Source: Bacteroidota bacterium
GTDB taxonomy: Bacteria > Bacteroidota > Bacteroidia > Bacteroidales > F082
Direction: 5' to 3'
Length of the DNA: 64,000 bases
NCBI GenBank assembly: GCA_016715945.1
Contig: JADJXJ010000001.1
Coordinates: forward strand, 1,612,001 to 1,676,000
Within the stretch, counting starts at the first letter, position 1; every line of letters starts with the position of its first letter. A model generated the notes under the pieces. It saw nothing but the letters and a program-made list of their open reading frames with translations. It made no database searches and was not told where the DNA came from. Positions 1 through 7,263 of the stretch are shown here, piece after piece. A program made the position numbers and the translations under genes.

Positions 1-2
1 GC

Positions 3-440
3 TTCAACACCCTGGAGGTCATGGAAACCTGGGAAAACGGGGAATGGATGATCTATAATGGCCAAAAAATCAATGTGGACTACGACGCCAATGCCAACCC
101 TGTTGTTATGGTGGCAGAATTTTACGACTGGGGAATCGGCCTCTGGGTCATCAGCGGAAAAATGCTGCTCACCTGGGAGACAGTGACCTCTTTGCCTGAA
201 CCCCTCAGCCTTGGGATGAGCCTGTATCCCAATCCTGTAACCACACAAATCCACCTGAAGCTGAACGAAAACCTGGTGGACAAAGCACAATTTGCCATCT
301 ATAATACTTCTGCGCAACTCATGCAATCCGGCAGGTTGAACGGACTGGCAATTGATGTGGAGCAACTTCCGGCAGGCATCTATCTGCTTCGCCTGCAGCA
401 CGAAGGGCGCACCACGACACAAAAGTTCATCAAACGTTGA
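3..440 (+). CDS. C-terminal end of a T9SS-secreted protein (partial)
   Basis: The reading frame is already open at the first bases of the window, so the gene starts upstream and only about 145 C-terminal residues are present. The last 75 or so residues look like a type A T9SS sorting domain: an LYPNPV motif near the start, a short beta-rich repeat and a PAGIYLLRL segment, ending in a basic FIKR tail. Proteins with this tail cross the outer membrane through the type IX system and are usually trimmed and anchored to the cell surface or released. The part before the domain is rich in Trp and Tyr but is not recognisable. A strong intrinsic terminator follows 10 bases after the stop. The cargo function is unknown because the catalytic or binding region lies outside the window. 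Confidence 0.85.
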   Translation, partial: FNTLEVMETWENGEWMIYNGQKINVDYDANANPVVMVAEFYDWGIGLWVISGKMLLTWETVTSLPEPLSLGMSLYPNPVTTQIHLKLNENLVDKAQFAIYNTSAQLMQSGRLNGLAIDVEQLPAGIYLLRLQHEGRTTTQKFIKR

Positions 441-450
441 TCGCATACAG

Positions 451-474
451 GCCGGGCGCAAGCCCGGCTTTTTT
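451..474 (+). terminator. Intrinsic terminator with GCAA tetraloop
   Basis: GCCGGGC (451-457) pairs perfectly with GCCCGGC (462-468) across a GCAA loop, a GNRA-type tetraloop, and is followed by six T. It lies directly after the T9SS cargo gene and should separate it from the porin downstream. Confidence 0.9.
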
Positions 475-513
475 GTTAGGATGCGCGACGAAAATGCGTT
501 GGGCCGAAAATCC

Positions 514-521
514 TACCTTTG
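514..521 (+). promoter_or_regulatory. -7 box TACCTTTG for the porin gene
   Basis: Exact match to the Bacteroidota -7 consensus TAnnTTTG. It ends only 4 bases before the ATG at 526. Transcription should therefore start at about that codon, which favours the ATG at 571 as the true start. Confidence 0.7.
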
Positions 522-570
522 CTGCATGAAGCGGTTCGCTTTGACTTTTACGGCACGAATAAAAAGTCTG

Positions 571-2454
571 ATGAAACATGGGCTGGCGTTATGCCTGATC
601 AGCCAGTATTTGTCAGCGGAGGCGCAAATGCCCCTGGTAAAGATTGATTCCACCCGCGCCACCTTTTTCAACCAGAGTTTCGACAGCCTGTTTCTGGGCA
701 GGATTCACCCCATCGACACCAACCTGCTCAATTTCAGCCGGTTCGACTGGACAAGCACAGACGAGTTTGGTATGGCAACGCTGAGCAATACGGCCAATCC
801 TGCCAGGCCGTTGTTTTTCAGTCCCGAACTATACTACGGATACCACCTTTATCCATCGGCATACAGGCTCTACCAACGCAGCGGCAGAGACATCCGTTTC
901 ATGCAGCCCCTGGCCCCGCTCACCGAGGTGAGTTACCTGATGGGCAGCAAACGCGAACAGCACCTGAGGGTCAACTTCAGCAGGCTGGTTGCTCCGCGCA
1001 CTGTGGTCGGGCTTGACTACGGGCTGATCAACTCGCCTGGATACTACAAAAACCATTTTGCCGATCAGAGCAACTTTTACCTCAACGCAAGGCACCAGAC
1101 CCGCAGCCTGCGCTACGGAGCAGCAGCATGGTACTTTCATAACAAGCTGATAAACAAGGAAAACGGAGGCATAGCCAACGACAGCATTTTCGAAAACCTG
1201 CTCGAAACCGACCGCAGGTTGTACAACGTGAATCTGCTGGATGCACAAAACAAGCTCAAGATGTCGGGCTTTGGGTTCGAGCACTATTTTATTCTGCTGC
1301 CCGCCCTGCTGCACCGCGATGCGGACAGCCTGCCGCGGAAACGCAGTTTTCAGCTGGGGAGGATCACCCACCGCTTCGAATATATCCGCAACCAGGGGGT
1401 GTACACGGAGCGTTCGCCGCTCGAAAAGTTTTACCAGCCCTACGACATCGTACTCGATTCGTCGCGCACCTACGACAGCACTTACCAATCTGCGTTTATC
1501 AACAGGCTGCAATGGAGCAGCCTGGGTTATCGCGTACACCAATCCCCTCCCCCCTTGCATGTGTATGCCGGCATCGAGCTGATGAATATCCTGCAAAGCG
1601 ACTCCTCCTGGACGGCACGCTATTTTCAATTGAATCCGTACGGCGGGGTGCAGATCAACCTCCTCAACTCCCTGTTTATTGATGGCCGCATTAAGGTGGT
1701 GAGCGGCAATTACGCCGGAGGCGATCTTTATCTGGAAGGCGCTGTAAAACAATATTTTGGAACAGCAAACCGAAACCTTGGCAACCTGTATGGTCAGATT
1801 TTGCTGGCCAACCAATCGCCCTCCTGGTTTGTGCAACGATACCAATCGAACCACTTCCGCTGGGAAAACGATTTTTTAAACACCCGGCTGCTGAAGCTCG
1901 AGGGTGGCTATCATTTCAGGGGACTGGCCGCCGGCGCTGTGTATAACCTTCTGGACAGGCCGGTGTATTTTGGTACCGACAGCAGGCCAAAACAATACAG
2001 CGGCACAGCTAATGTGCTGCAATTCTACGGCAAATTTCACTTTAATCCCGGCAGGTTCGACCTCATCGGCCGCATGGCATGGCAATATGCCGACAACGAC
2101 AGCGTGCTACGCATTCCGGCGCTTCTTGGCCGACTGCGCGCGCTCTATACCTTCGAAGCAATAAAAGATGTGGCTACCCTGCAGGTTGGTCTGGATGCCT
2201 GGTATCACTCCAGATATTATGCTGATGCATGGATGCCCGCCCTGCGTACCTTTCACCTGCAAAACAGGAAACAGGTAGGCAACTATCCTTATGTGGATGC
2301 CCATGTGGCCCTGAAACTTAAAAGAGCGAGAATCTATTTCCAGGCTACCAACCTGTTCAGCCTAACCGGCTACCATTATTACTACACCACCCCGGGCTAC
2401 CCCATGCGCGACCAACGGTTTGTGTTGGGAGTCAACTGGAGATTCTATTATTAA
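571..2454 (+). CDS. Putative outer-membrane porin (Porin_10-like)
   Basis: A protein of 627 residues that resembles the Bacteroidota putative porin family Porin_10. It starts with a signal peptide (hydrophobic LALCLIS, cleavage near AEAQ at about residue 19). The rest is rich in aromatic residues and alternating strands, as expected for an outer-membrane beta-barrel, and ends in a barrel-like strand closing with Trp-Arg-Phe-Tyr-Tyr. The frame is open far upstream (to 352) and ATG 526 is possible. I chose 571 because the TAnnTTTG box at 514-521 places transcription initiation around 526 and because 571 gives a compact signal peptide. It stands alone between a terminator and a repeat block. Substrate unknown. 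Confidence 0.75.
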   Translation: MKHGLALCLISQYLSAEAQMPLVKIDSTRATFFNQSFDSLFLGRIHPIDTNLLNFSRFDWTSTDEFGMATLSNTANPARPLFFSPELYYGYHLYPSAYRLYQRSGRDIRFMQPLAPLTEVSYLMGSKREQHLRVNFSRLVAPRTVVGLDYGLINSPGYYKNHFADQSNFYLNARHQTRSLRYGAAAWYFHNKLINKENGGIANDSIFENLLETDRRLYNVNLLDAQNKLKMSGFGFEHYFILLPALLHRDADSLPRKRSFQLGRITHRFEYIRNQGVYTERSPLEKFYQPYDIVLDSSRTYDSTYQSAFINRLQWSSLGYRVHQSPPPLHVYAGIELMNILQSDSSWTARYFQLNPYGGVQINLLNSLFIDGRIKVVSGNYAGGDLYLEGAVKQYFGTANRNLGNLYGQILLANQSPSWFVQRYQSNHFRWENDFLNTRLLKLEGGYHFRGLAAGAVYNLLDRPVYFGTDSRPKQYSGTANVLQFYGKFHFNPGRFDLIGRMAWQYADNDSVLRIPALLGRLRALYTFEAIKDVATLQVGLDAWYHSRYYADAWMPALRTFHLQNRKQVGNYPYVDAHVALKLKRARIYFQATNLFSLTGYHYYYTTPGYPMRDQRFVLGVNWRFYY

Positions 2455-2463
2455 ATACAAAAA

Positions 2464-2764
2464 ACGGGTGACGGGTGACGGGTGACGGGGAGGAGGAATT
2501 CAAAGATTCCTGATTCAAGGATTCAAAGATTCGAGGGGCGACGGATAACGAGTGATGGGTTCCGATTATTGGATTCTGATCACGGTTCACTGATTCACTA
2601 TTCACTAACTCACTGTTCACCAATCACTAACTCACTGTTCACCAATCACTAACTCACTGTTCACTATTCACTATTCACTAACTCACTGTTCACTATTCAC
2701 TATTCACTAACTCACTGTTCACTAACTCACTGTTCACTATTCACTAACTCACTGTTCACTATTC
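2464..2764. repeat. Compound simple-repeat block between convergent genes
   Basis: This 300-bp stretch fills the gap between the ends of two convergent genes. It has three parts: a 7-bp tandem repeat ACGGGTG (three copies plus a partial one, 2464-2490); direct repeats built on GATTCAAAGATTC (about 2500-2535); and a long array from about 2585 built from 7- and 8-bp modules (TTCACTA, ATCACTA, TTCACCA, ACTCACTG) in varying order. The ACTCACTG module recurs seven times and ends each higher-order unit of roughly 15 to 29 bp. No gene is credible here; short frames only spell VNSELVNSE-like repeats. Confidence 0.9.
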
Positions 2765-3883
2765 TCACCATCCCATCCACACACCAAGCCCTCCTACAAG
2801 CAAGGCAACTAAAAGGTTGACAATTTTGACGGCGGCAAACCCTTTGGGCGATTCGGCCAGCAATGGCAGGGTGCCATGTCCATCCTGCGCGATGCTGCTG
2901 GCAAGCAAGATACTGAAGGGCACTGCCCCCTGGGCAAAGAGCAGCACAAACACATAATGCGGCCCCGATTCGGGAATGATGCCGATGAGCAAAGCGATAA
3001 ACAGCACCGTCCACACATTCTCCGAGATCCACATCCGGAGATCTACATACAAGTTCAGCACGTAGATGAACGCCAGCACTCCCAGGGTCCAGGCAAAGAT
3101 TTTGAAGAAATGTTTTTTGATGATATGGTGCCAGAGATGTTCCTGCAGGAAATGTTCCCTTGCCGATAGCACGATAAACAGCAGGATAGTAAATAAACCA
3201 ATGAGGCTCAGGCGGATCCAGTCGGCCTCCCCGCCATGGTCGTGGTCGTGCGCATGGGCATGGGCATGCGCATGATCATGCACCAGACCGGCATCGCCCA
3301 TAAGCGTATTCAGGTGATGTGCCCCATCCACAACTCCGGTTGCCAGCATAAAGAGAATCCCAAGAATGCCGGCCAGCAACAATGCCCGGGTAAAAGTGAT
3401 GTCTCTGAGATTTTGAATTGCATAGCGCGGGTGCACCGGATTGCATTCCTCTGCATGGCTGTGAAGGGGCAGCTCGGCATGGCTTCCCAGTCCGATATGT
3501 TTGTTCTTCACCGTGTAGTGAATGACGACGCCCGCCACCAGCGCGACGAAAAACAAGATCACATTCAGCTTGAGCGCAGTAGCAGGTATGACGGAAAACA
3601 TCAGAAATGCCTCATCGCCCGAGGTGGCGATCATGGTGGCTACTATGGCCGGAAACATGACCACGCGATGCACATAGAGCGAGACCATGGTGTAGGAGCC
3701 CAGGCAACCGGGAATGACCCCCATGAGCGAACCCAACACAATCTGCATGAAGGGCTTCTGCTGAATCTTTTCCGACCACAAGCCCCGGGTTTGGATGTTC
3801 ACATATTCGATCACCATCATCAACCCAAGGACAAACGTAGTGATGATGAGGGTTTGCTGCAACATCAGCTGAAATGCTTCCAT
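2765..3883 (-). CDS. Putative multi-TM heavy-metal exporter (ArsP_2-like)
   Basis: An integral membrane protein of 372 residues resembling the putative 10-TM heavy-metal exporter family (Pfam ArsP_2). It has about ten hydrophobic segments in two related halves: GVIPGCLGSY (residues 55-64) and GIIPESGPHY (301-310) sit at equivalent places and look like an internal duplication. Between the halves is a cytosolic or periplasmic loop with an alternating His-Asp/His-Ala run (about 202-216), plus further His pairs around 135-151, a likely metal-binding region. The start at 3883 is chosen because an upstream TTG would lie inside the -7 box at 3902-3909. Manganese, zinc or another divalent metal are possible substrates; the sequence does not decide. 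Confidence 0.7.
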   Translation of the reverse strand: MEAFQLMLQQTLIITTFVLGLMMVIEYVNIQTRGLWSEKIQQKPFMQIVLGSLMGVIPGCLGSYTMVSLYVHRVVMFPAIVATMIATSGDEAFLMFSVIPATALKLNVILFFVALVAGVVIHYTVKNKHIGLGSHAELPLHSHAEECNPVHPRYAIQNLRDITFTRALLLAGILGILFMLATGVVDGAHHLNTLMGDAGLVHDHAHAHAHAHDHDHGGEADWIRLSLIGLFTILLFIVLSAREHFLQEHLWHHIIKKHFFKIFAWTLGVLAFIYVLNLYVDLRMWISENVWTVLFIALLIGIIPESGPHYVFVLLFAQGAVPFSILLASSIAQDGHGTLPLLAESPKGFAAVKIVNLLVALLVGGLGVWMGW

Positions 3884-3901
3884 ATTCTTGCAATAATGTT
3901 G

Positions 3902-3909
3902 CAAATGTA
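3902..3909 (-). promoter_or_regulatory. -7 box TACATTTG for the metal transporter
   Basis: Exact TAnnTTTG match on the minus strand, 18 bases before the ATG at 3883. It implies a very short 5' leader. Confidence 0.65.
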
Positions 3910-4252
3910 AGTCAAATCTTTCTTGCCCGATCTGCAGGCCGAGAGAGACGCATCAGTTAGTGAATTGGAGCTGGCCGCAAAATTATTGGTCGTTTGGATG
4001 GTGTAAGAAAAGCTGATGATTAATTCGCACAAGCTGCATCGATAATCAACTTTGAATCGGCCAACAACCTGCGCCAGAGGTAAATTATTACCAAAAGGAA
4101 TATGGCACAAGGCTGCAGAGGCTCGGAACTCGGAAGCTCATCATTCTGGTTTCATTATTCTGATCTTGCGCCAGTGCAACTTATATGTTTGTGAGGAGAT
4201 CGCAAAAAGCGCATGACTCCGTGTGGCTCACTAACTATTTTGCGGTAACTGA
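3910..4252. other. Intergenic region without recognisable features
   Basis: About 340 bases between the metal transporter promoter and the end of the flippase-like gene. The only sizeable frame (minus strand, 3865-4110) crosses the transporter promoter and start, is Ser/Asn-rich and has no family resemblance, so I treat it as non-coding. No strong hairpin, repeat or TAnnTTTG box was found. Confidence 0.5.
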
Positions 4253-5125
4253 TCAATCGGCATTTGTTTCATCCGGATCGCGAACTCCACGAATTGCATA
4301 ATAGATGCCTGCCAATGAGGTGATTGCAGTAATCAGATAAAAAATGAAACTAATGGCTACCGCAAGCTCCACATTCACTCCGAACCACTTTGCACCATAG
4401 AGAAAGGTCAGTTCCCTCGCCCCAGCCCCACCAATAGTGATCGGTATGATGGTGACAATGGATGAGACCAGAAACAGAAAAAAATACGGAAGAAGATCAT
4501 TGGTTTGTGCAAGGCTAAGCAGAATGAAATAGACCGAAACCAGCTGAAACAGTTGTACGCCAAGCGAATAAACGTTCATCAGCAAGAAAACAGGCATGAG
4601 CTTGCGGAAAAAAACACGCATCATGATGCAGAATGCCAAAACCAGCAAAGGGATGGCAGCGACTGACCAGACTGCAAGTTCGTTGTGCCTGTTGAGCACG
4701 ATCAGCAGGAGTAAGGCCAGCAATGCCAGCATAAACACCCCCGATAAACGGTCGAGCAGGATGGCCGTAAGGCTAATACGCGCCGCGGTATGGTAACGCC
4801 TGTTCAGGTAGAAAATCTTGTACCCGTCGCCGCCAATGCCCCCGGGCAGGAAAAGATTGTAAAACATCCCAAGCAGGTAGAGCCGGGCATTTTCGAGCTG
4901 ACCGATCTGCAAGCCGGAATAGCTGAACAACAGCTGCAGACGCACGGCCGACAAGGCTTTCGACAAAACGAACATCAAGGTTGCAGCGAGCAGGGGCCAA
5001 ATCCGCAGCCTGGCCAGCAGGGCACCAAGGCTCTCCAGATCCAGCTTCCGGAAAACTACATACAACGCCAGCACTGAGACGATGAGCTTGAGCAGGGCAA
5101 CAAGCTGTTTTTTATACCTTTTCAC
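4253..5125 (-). CDS. Flippase-like integral membrane protein (LPG_synthase_TM family)
   Basis: A membrane protein of about 290 residues resembling the lysylphosphatidylglycerol-synthase transmembrane (UPF0104) family: a basic N-terminus, then some eight TM helices, with GGIGGDGYK between helices and the typical GGAGARE motif in the C-terminal half. Members without the MprF catalytic domain are often encoded beside glycosyltransferases and are suspected to move lipid-linked substrates across the membrane. It follows the GT2 gene in the same transcript. An upstream ATG at 5176 would overlap the GT2 gene by 65 bases; the GTG at 5125 gives a 14-base overlap and starts just before the first helix, so I prefer it. 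Role in flipping the GT2 product is inference. Confidence 0.72.
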   Translation of the reverse strand: MKRYKKQLVALLKLIVSVLALYVVFRKLDLESLGALLARLRIWPLLAATLMFVLSKALSAVRLQLLFSYSGLQIGQLENARLYLLGMFYNLFLPGGIGGDGYKIFYLNRRYHTAARISLTAILLDRLSGVFMLALLALLLLIVLNRHNELAVWSVAAIPLLVLAFCIMMRVFFRKLMPVFLLMNVYSLGVQLFQLVSVYFILLSLAQTNDLLPYFFLFLVSSIVTIIPITIGGAGARELTFLYGAKWFGVNVELAVAISFIFYLITAITSLAGIYYAIRGVRDPDETNAD

Positions 5126-6056
5126 CAGCCTGATAGATGTTTCTGATCTGGTAATGCGGCTTGTCCTGCGACTCATAATAGGTGCGCATCTGCAGTTCGA
5201 TGATGATGCCGGTAGTAATGAGTTGAAAACCGGTGATCACCATCATCACGCCCAGAAAAAGCAAAGGTTTTCCCCCAATGTCTTCACCCATTAGCTTGAT
5301 AGCCAGCAGATAAAGATTGATCAATGCACCAACGAGAAAGATGAGGCCACCCCATTTGCCGAAGAAATGCATGGGCCGCTGCAGGTAGCTGCGTTGAAAA
5401 ACAAGAAGCAGCAAATCGCTGATTACCTTGAAGGTGCGCGACAACCCATACTTCGAACTGCCGTGAACACGCGGATGATGCCGCACCGGCACCTGGGTGA
5501 TGCGCGCTCCCTCGAGGGCAGCCAGCACCGAAATAAACCTGTGCATCTCGCCGTAGATGCCAATCCCTTTGATAAGTTCCTTGCGAAATACCTTGAGGGC
5601 ACAGCCGTTGTCCTTGATTCTGACGCCTGTGGCACGCATAATAATGCGATTGGCTATATAAGAAGGTATCTTACGGATAAAAAAATCATCTTTACGGTTT
5701 ACCCTGATTCCGGCAACCAGGTCGAAATTACCCTGATCGGCAGCTTCGACCATGGCCGGGATGTCGGCAGGATCGTTCTGCAGGTCGCCGTCCATTGTAA
5801 CGATAAAATCGCCCGAAGCCAGCCTGATGCCAGCATGAAGGGCTGCACTCTGGCCATAGTTTTTTCGAAATTCCACAAGCCTTACCCTTTGGTCCCTGAT
5901 GCTCATCAGCTTGTGCAGGGTCTGGTCGGTCGAACCATCGTTCACAAAAATCAGCTCGAAATCCATCCCTCCGAGCGCCTCCACGACCTTGCGATAAAGC
6001 GGCAAGACATTGTCCTCTTCGTTGAACACCGTAACTACGACAGATATCTTTTTCAT
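5112..6056 (-). CDS. Family 2 polyprenyl-phosphate glycosyltransferase (GtrB/ArnC/RgtE-like)
   Basis: A protein of 314 residues with a cytoplasmic GT-A domain followed by two C-terminal TM helices (about 234-254 and 264-286). Visible motifs are VFNEE (10-14), VNDGSTD (38-44), the metal-binding DGD at 89-91, and RVHGSSKYG near 196-204, as in dolichyl-phosphate mannose synthases and bacterial GtrB, ArnC and RgtE. These move a sugar from a nucleotide donor onto a polyprenyl phosphate on the inner face of the membrane. With the divergent UDP-glucuronate epimerase and GT39 genes, a likely product is undecaprenyl-phosphate galacturonate; the family also uses glucose, mannose and aminoarabinose. The downstream flippase-like gene overlaps its end. 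Confidence 0.85.
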   Translation of the reverse strand: MKKISVVVTVFNEEDNVLPLYRKVVEALGGMDFELIFVNDGSTDQTLHKLMSIRDQRVRLVEFRKNYGQSAALHAGIRLASGDFIVTMDGDLQNDPADIPAMVEAADQGNFDLVAGIRVNRKDDFFIRKIPSYIANRIIMRATGVRIKDNGCALKVFRKELIKGIGIYGEMHRFISVLAALEGARITQVPVRHHPRVHGSSKYGLSRTFKVISDLLLLVFQRSYLQRPMHFFGKWGGLIFLVGALINLYLLAIKLMGEDIGGKPLLFLGVMMVITGFQLITTGIIIELQMRTYYESQDKPHYQIRNIYQAGEKV

Positions 6057-6133
6057 CTCCAGATTTAATCAGCTATAACCATGGCCTGCGGTAAGTTTTA
6101 GGGCATTTCTTGCGTACCATGCTGAATACCGCA

Positions 6134-6141
6134 CAAAGGTA
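6134..6141 (-). promoter_or_regulatory. -7 box TACCTTTG for the GT2-flippase operon
   Basis: Exact TAnnTTTG match on the minus strand, giving a leader of about 70 bases before the GT2 start at 6056. It is one of a divergent pair with the box at 6206-6213. Confidence 0.65.
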
Positions 6142-6205
6142 GAATCAAAATGCCAAATCATCCCACAAAACTGCGGAGCATGAAGCTGCAAAAGCTGCAA
6201 AGAGG

Positions 6206-6213
6206 TACCTTTG
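6206..6213 (+). promoter_or_regulatory. -7 box TACCTTTG for the epimerase-GT39 operon
   Basis: Exact TAnnTTTG match 24 bases upstream of the epimerase ATG at 6238. An in-frame TTG at 6211 lies inside the box and so cannot be the start. Confidence 0.72.
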
Positions 6214-6237
6214 CCCACAGTAAACAAGTCAATCCGA

Positions 6238-7263
6238 ATGCCACATATCCTGCTCACCGGCATGGCGGGTTTTATTGGCTTTCATCTGGCAAAACGTCTT
6301 GCAGATGAAGGCTTTGCCATCACCGGTATCGACAACCTCAATGCGTATTACGATCCTCGGCTGAAAGCGGGTCGCCTTGCCGAACTGGGATTTGACCATC
6401 AGGTATTTGATGAAGAAACAGCATACACTTCCGGACTTTTCCCGCACATGCGTTTCATCAAAGCCGATCTGAGCAACATAACATTCCTGGACCGGACTTT
6501 TGCCGAATCGCAATTCGACCTTGTGATTCATCTGGCCGCACAACCAGGCATCCGGGCCAGCATCAGCAAGCCTTATGCTTACCTGAAAGATAACCTCGAA
6601 GTTTTTTTGAACATCCTTGAAGCATGCCGCAACCATCCGGTCAGACATTTGATTTATGCGAGCAGCTCAAGTGTTTACGGATCGAACAGCAAGCTGCCCA
6701 ATGCCGAAAGCGACAAAGTGGATCACCCTGTGAGCCTGTATGCTGCCACCAAGCGGGCCAACGAACTCATGGCGCACGCCTACAGTCATCTATACGGCAT
6801 CCCCACATCCGGACTGCGTTTCTTCACGGTTTACGGCCCCTGGGGCAGACCCGACATGGCCTATTACCGATTTGCCAGCGCAATAACTGCAGGCGAGACC
6901 ATCGAAGTGTACAACAATGGTCAACTTGAACGCGACTTCACCTATGTGGACGACATCACCGAGAGTTTGTGCAGGCTAATCGGCCATCCGCCCGTTCAAA
7001 ATCCTCCGGCTGCCATCTATAACATCGGCAAAGGCTCGCCTGTGCCGCTGCTGAAGTTCATCGCCCTGCTCGAAAAACACCTTGGTAGAACTGCCCGGAA
7101 AGTATTGCTGCCCATGCAGCAAGGCGATGTGTACTCGACACACGCCGATTGCACAAAACTTGAAACAATGGTTGGTATTGTACCCGAAACGCCGCTCGAC
7201 CAGGGACTTAAAGCATTTGTGGATTGGTTCTGTCAATATTATGCAGTAGTCGAAACCAGATGA
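6238..7263 (+). CDS. UDP-glucuronate 4-epimerase (extended SDR family)
   Basis: A protein of 341 residues in the NAD-dependent epimerase/dehydratase family. It has the dinucleotide-binding GMAGFIG (8-14), the substrate serines ASSSSVYG (141-148) and the catalytic YAATK (Tyr168, Lys172). The stretches VDHPVSLYAATKRANELMAH and LRFFTVYGPWGRPDMA are characteristic of UDP-glucuronate 4-epimerases, which make UDP-galacturonate, rather than of GalE. ATG 6238 is the start because the earlier TTG is within the promoter. The stop TGA overlaps the ATG of the GT39 gene (ATGA), so the two are translationally coupled. The product would be the donor for the divergent GT2 enzyme. Confidence 0.85.
   Translation: MPHILLTGMAGFIGFHLAKRLADEGFAITGIDNLNAYYDPRLKAGRLAELGFDHQVFDEETAYTSGLFPHMRFIKADLSNITFLDRTFAESQFDLVIHLAAQPGIRASISKPYAYLKDNLEVFLNILEACRNHPVRHLIYASSSSVYGSNSKLPNAESDKVDHPVSLYAATKRANELMAHAYSHLYGIPTSGLRFFTVYGPWGRPDMAYYRFASAITAGETIEVYNNGQLERDFTYVDDITESLCRLIGHPPVQNPPAAIYNIGKGSPVPLLKFIALLEKHLGRTARKVLLPMQQGDVYSTHADCTKLETMVGIVPETPLDQGLKAFVDWFCQYYAVVETR

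Noticed and set aside
829..1854. Long antisense frame (341 residues) within the porin gene
   Set aside because: It is a shadow of the porin codons. The plus-strand product has a signal peptide and barrel pattern, and the antisense product has no family features.
2432..2623. Small minus-strand frame with VNSELVNSE repeats
   Set aside because: Produced by translating the simple repeats; no start context or conservation.
3236..3910. 224-residue plus-strand frame opposite the metal transporter
   Set aside because: Its composition mirrors the His-rich and hydrophobic codons of the transporter on the other strand.
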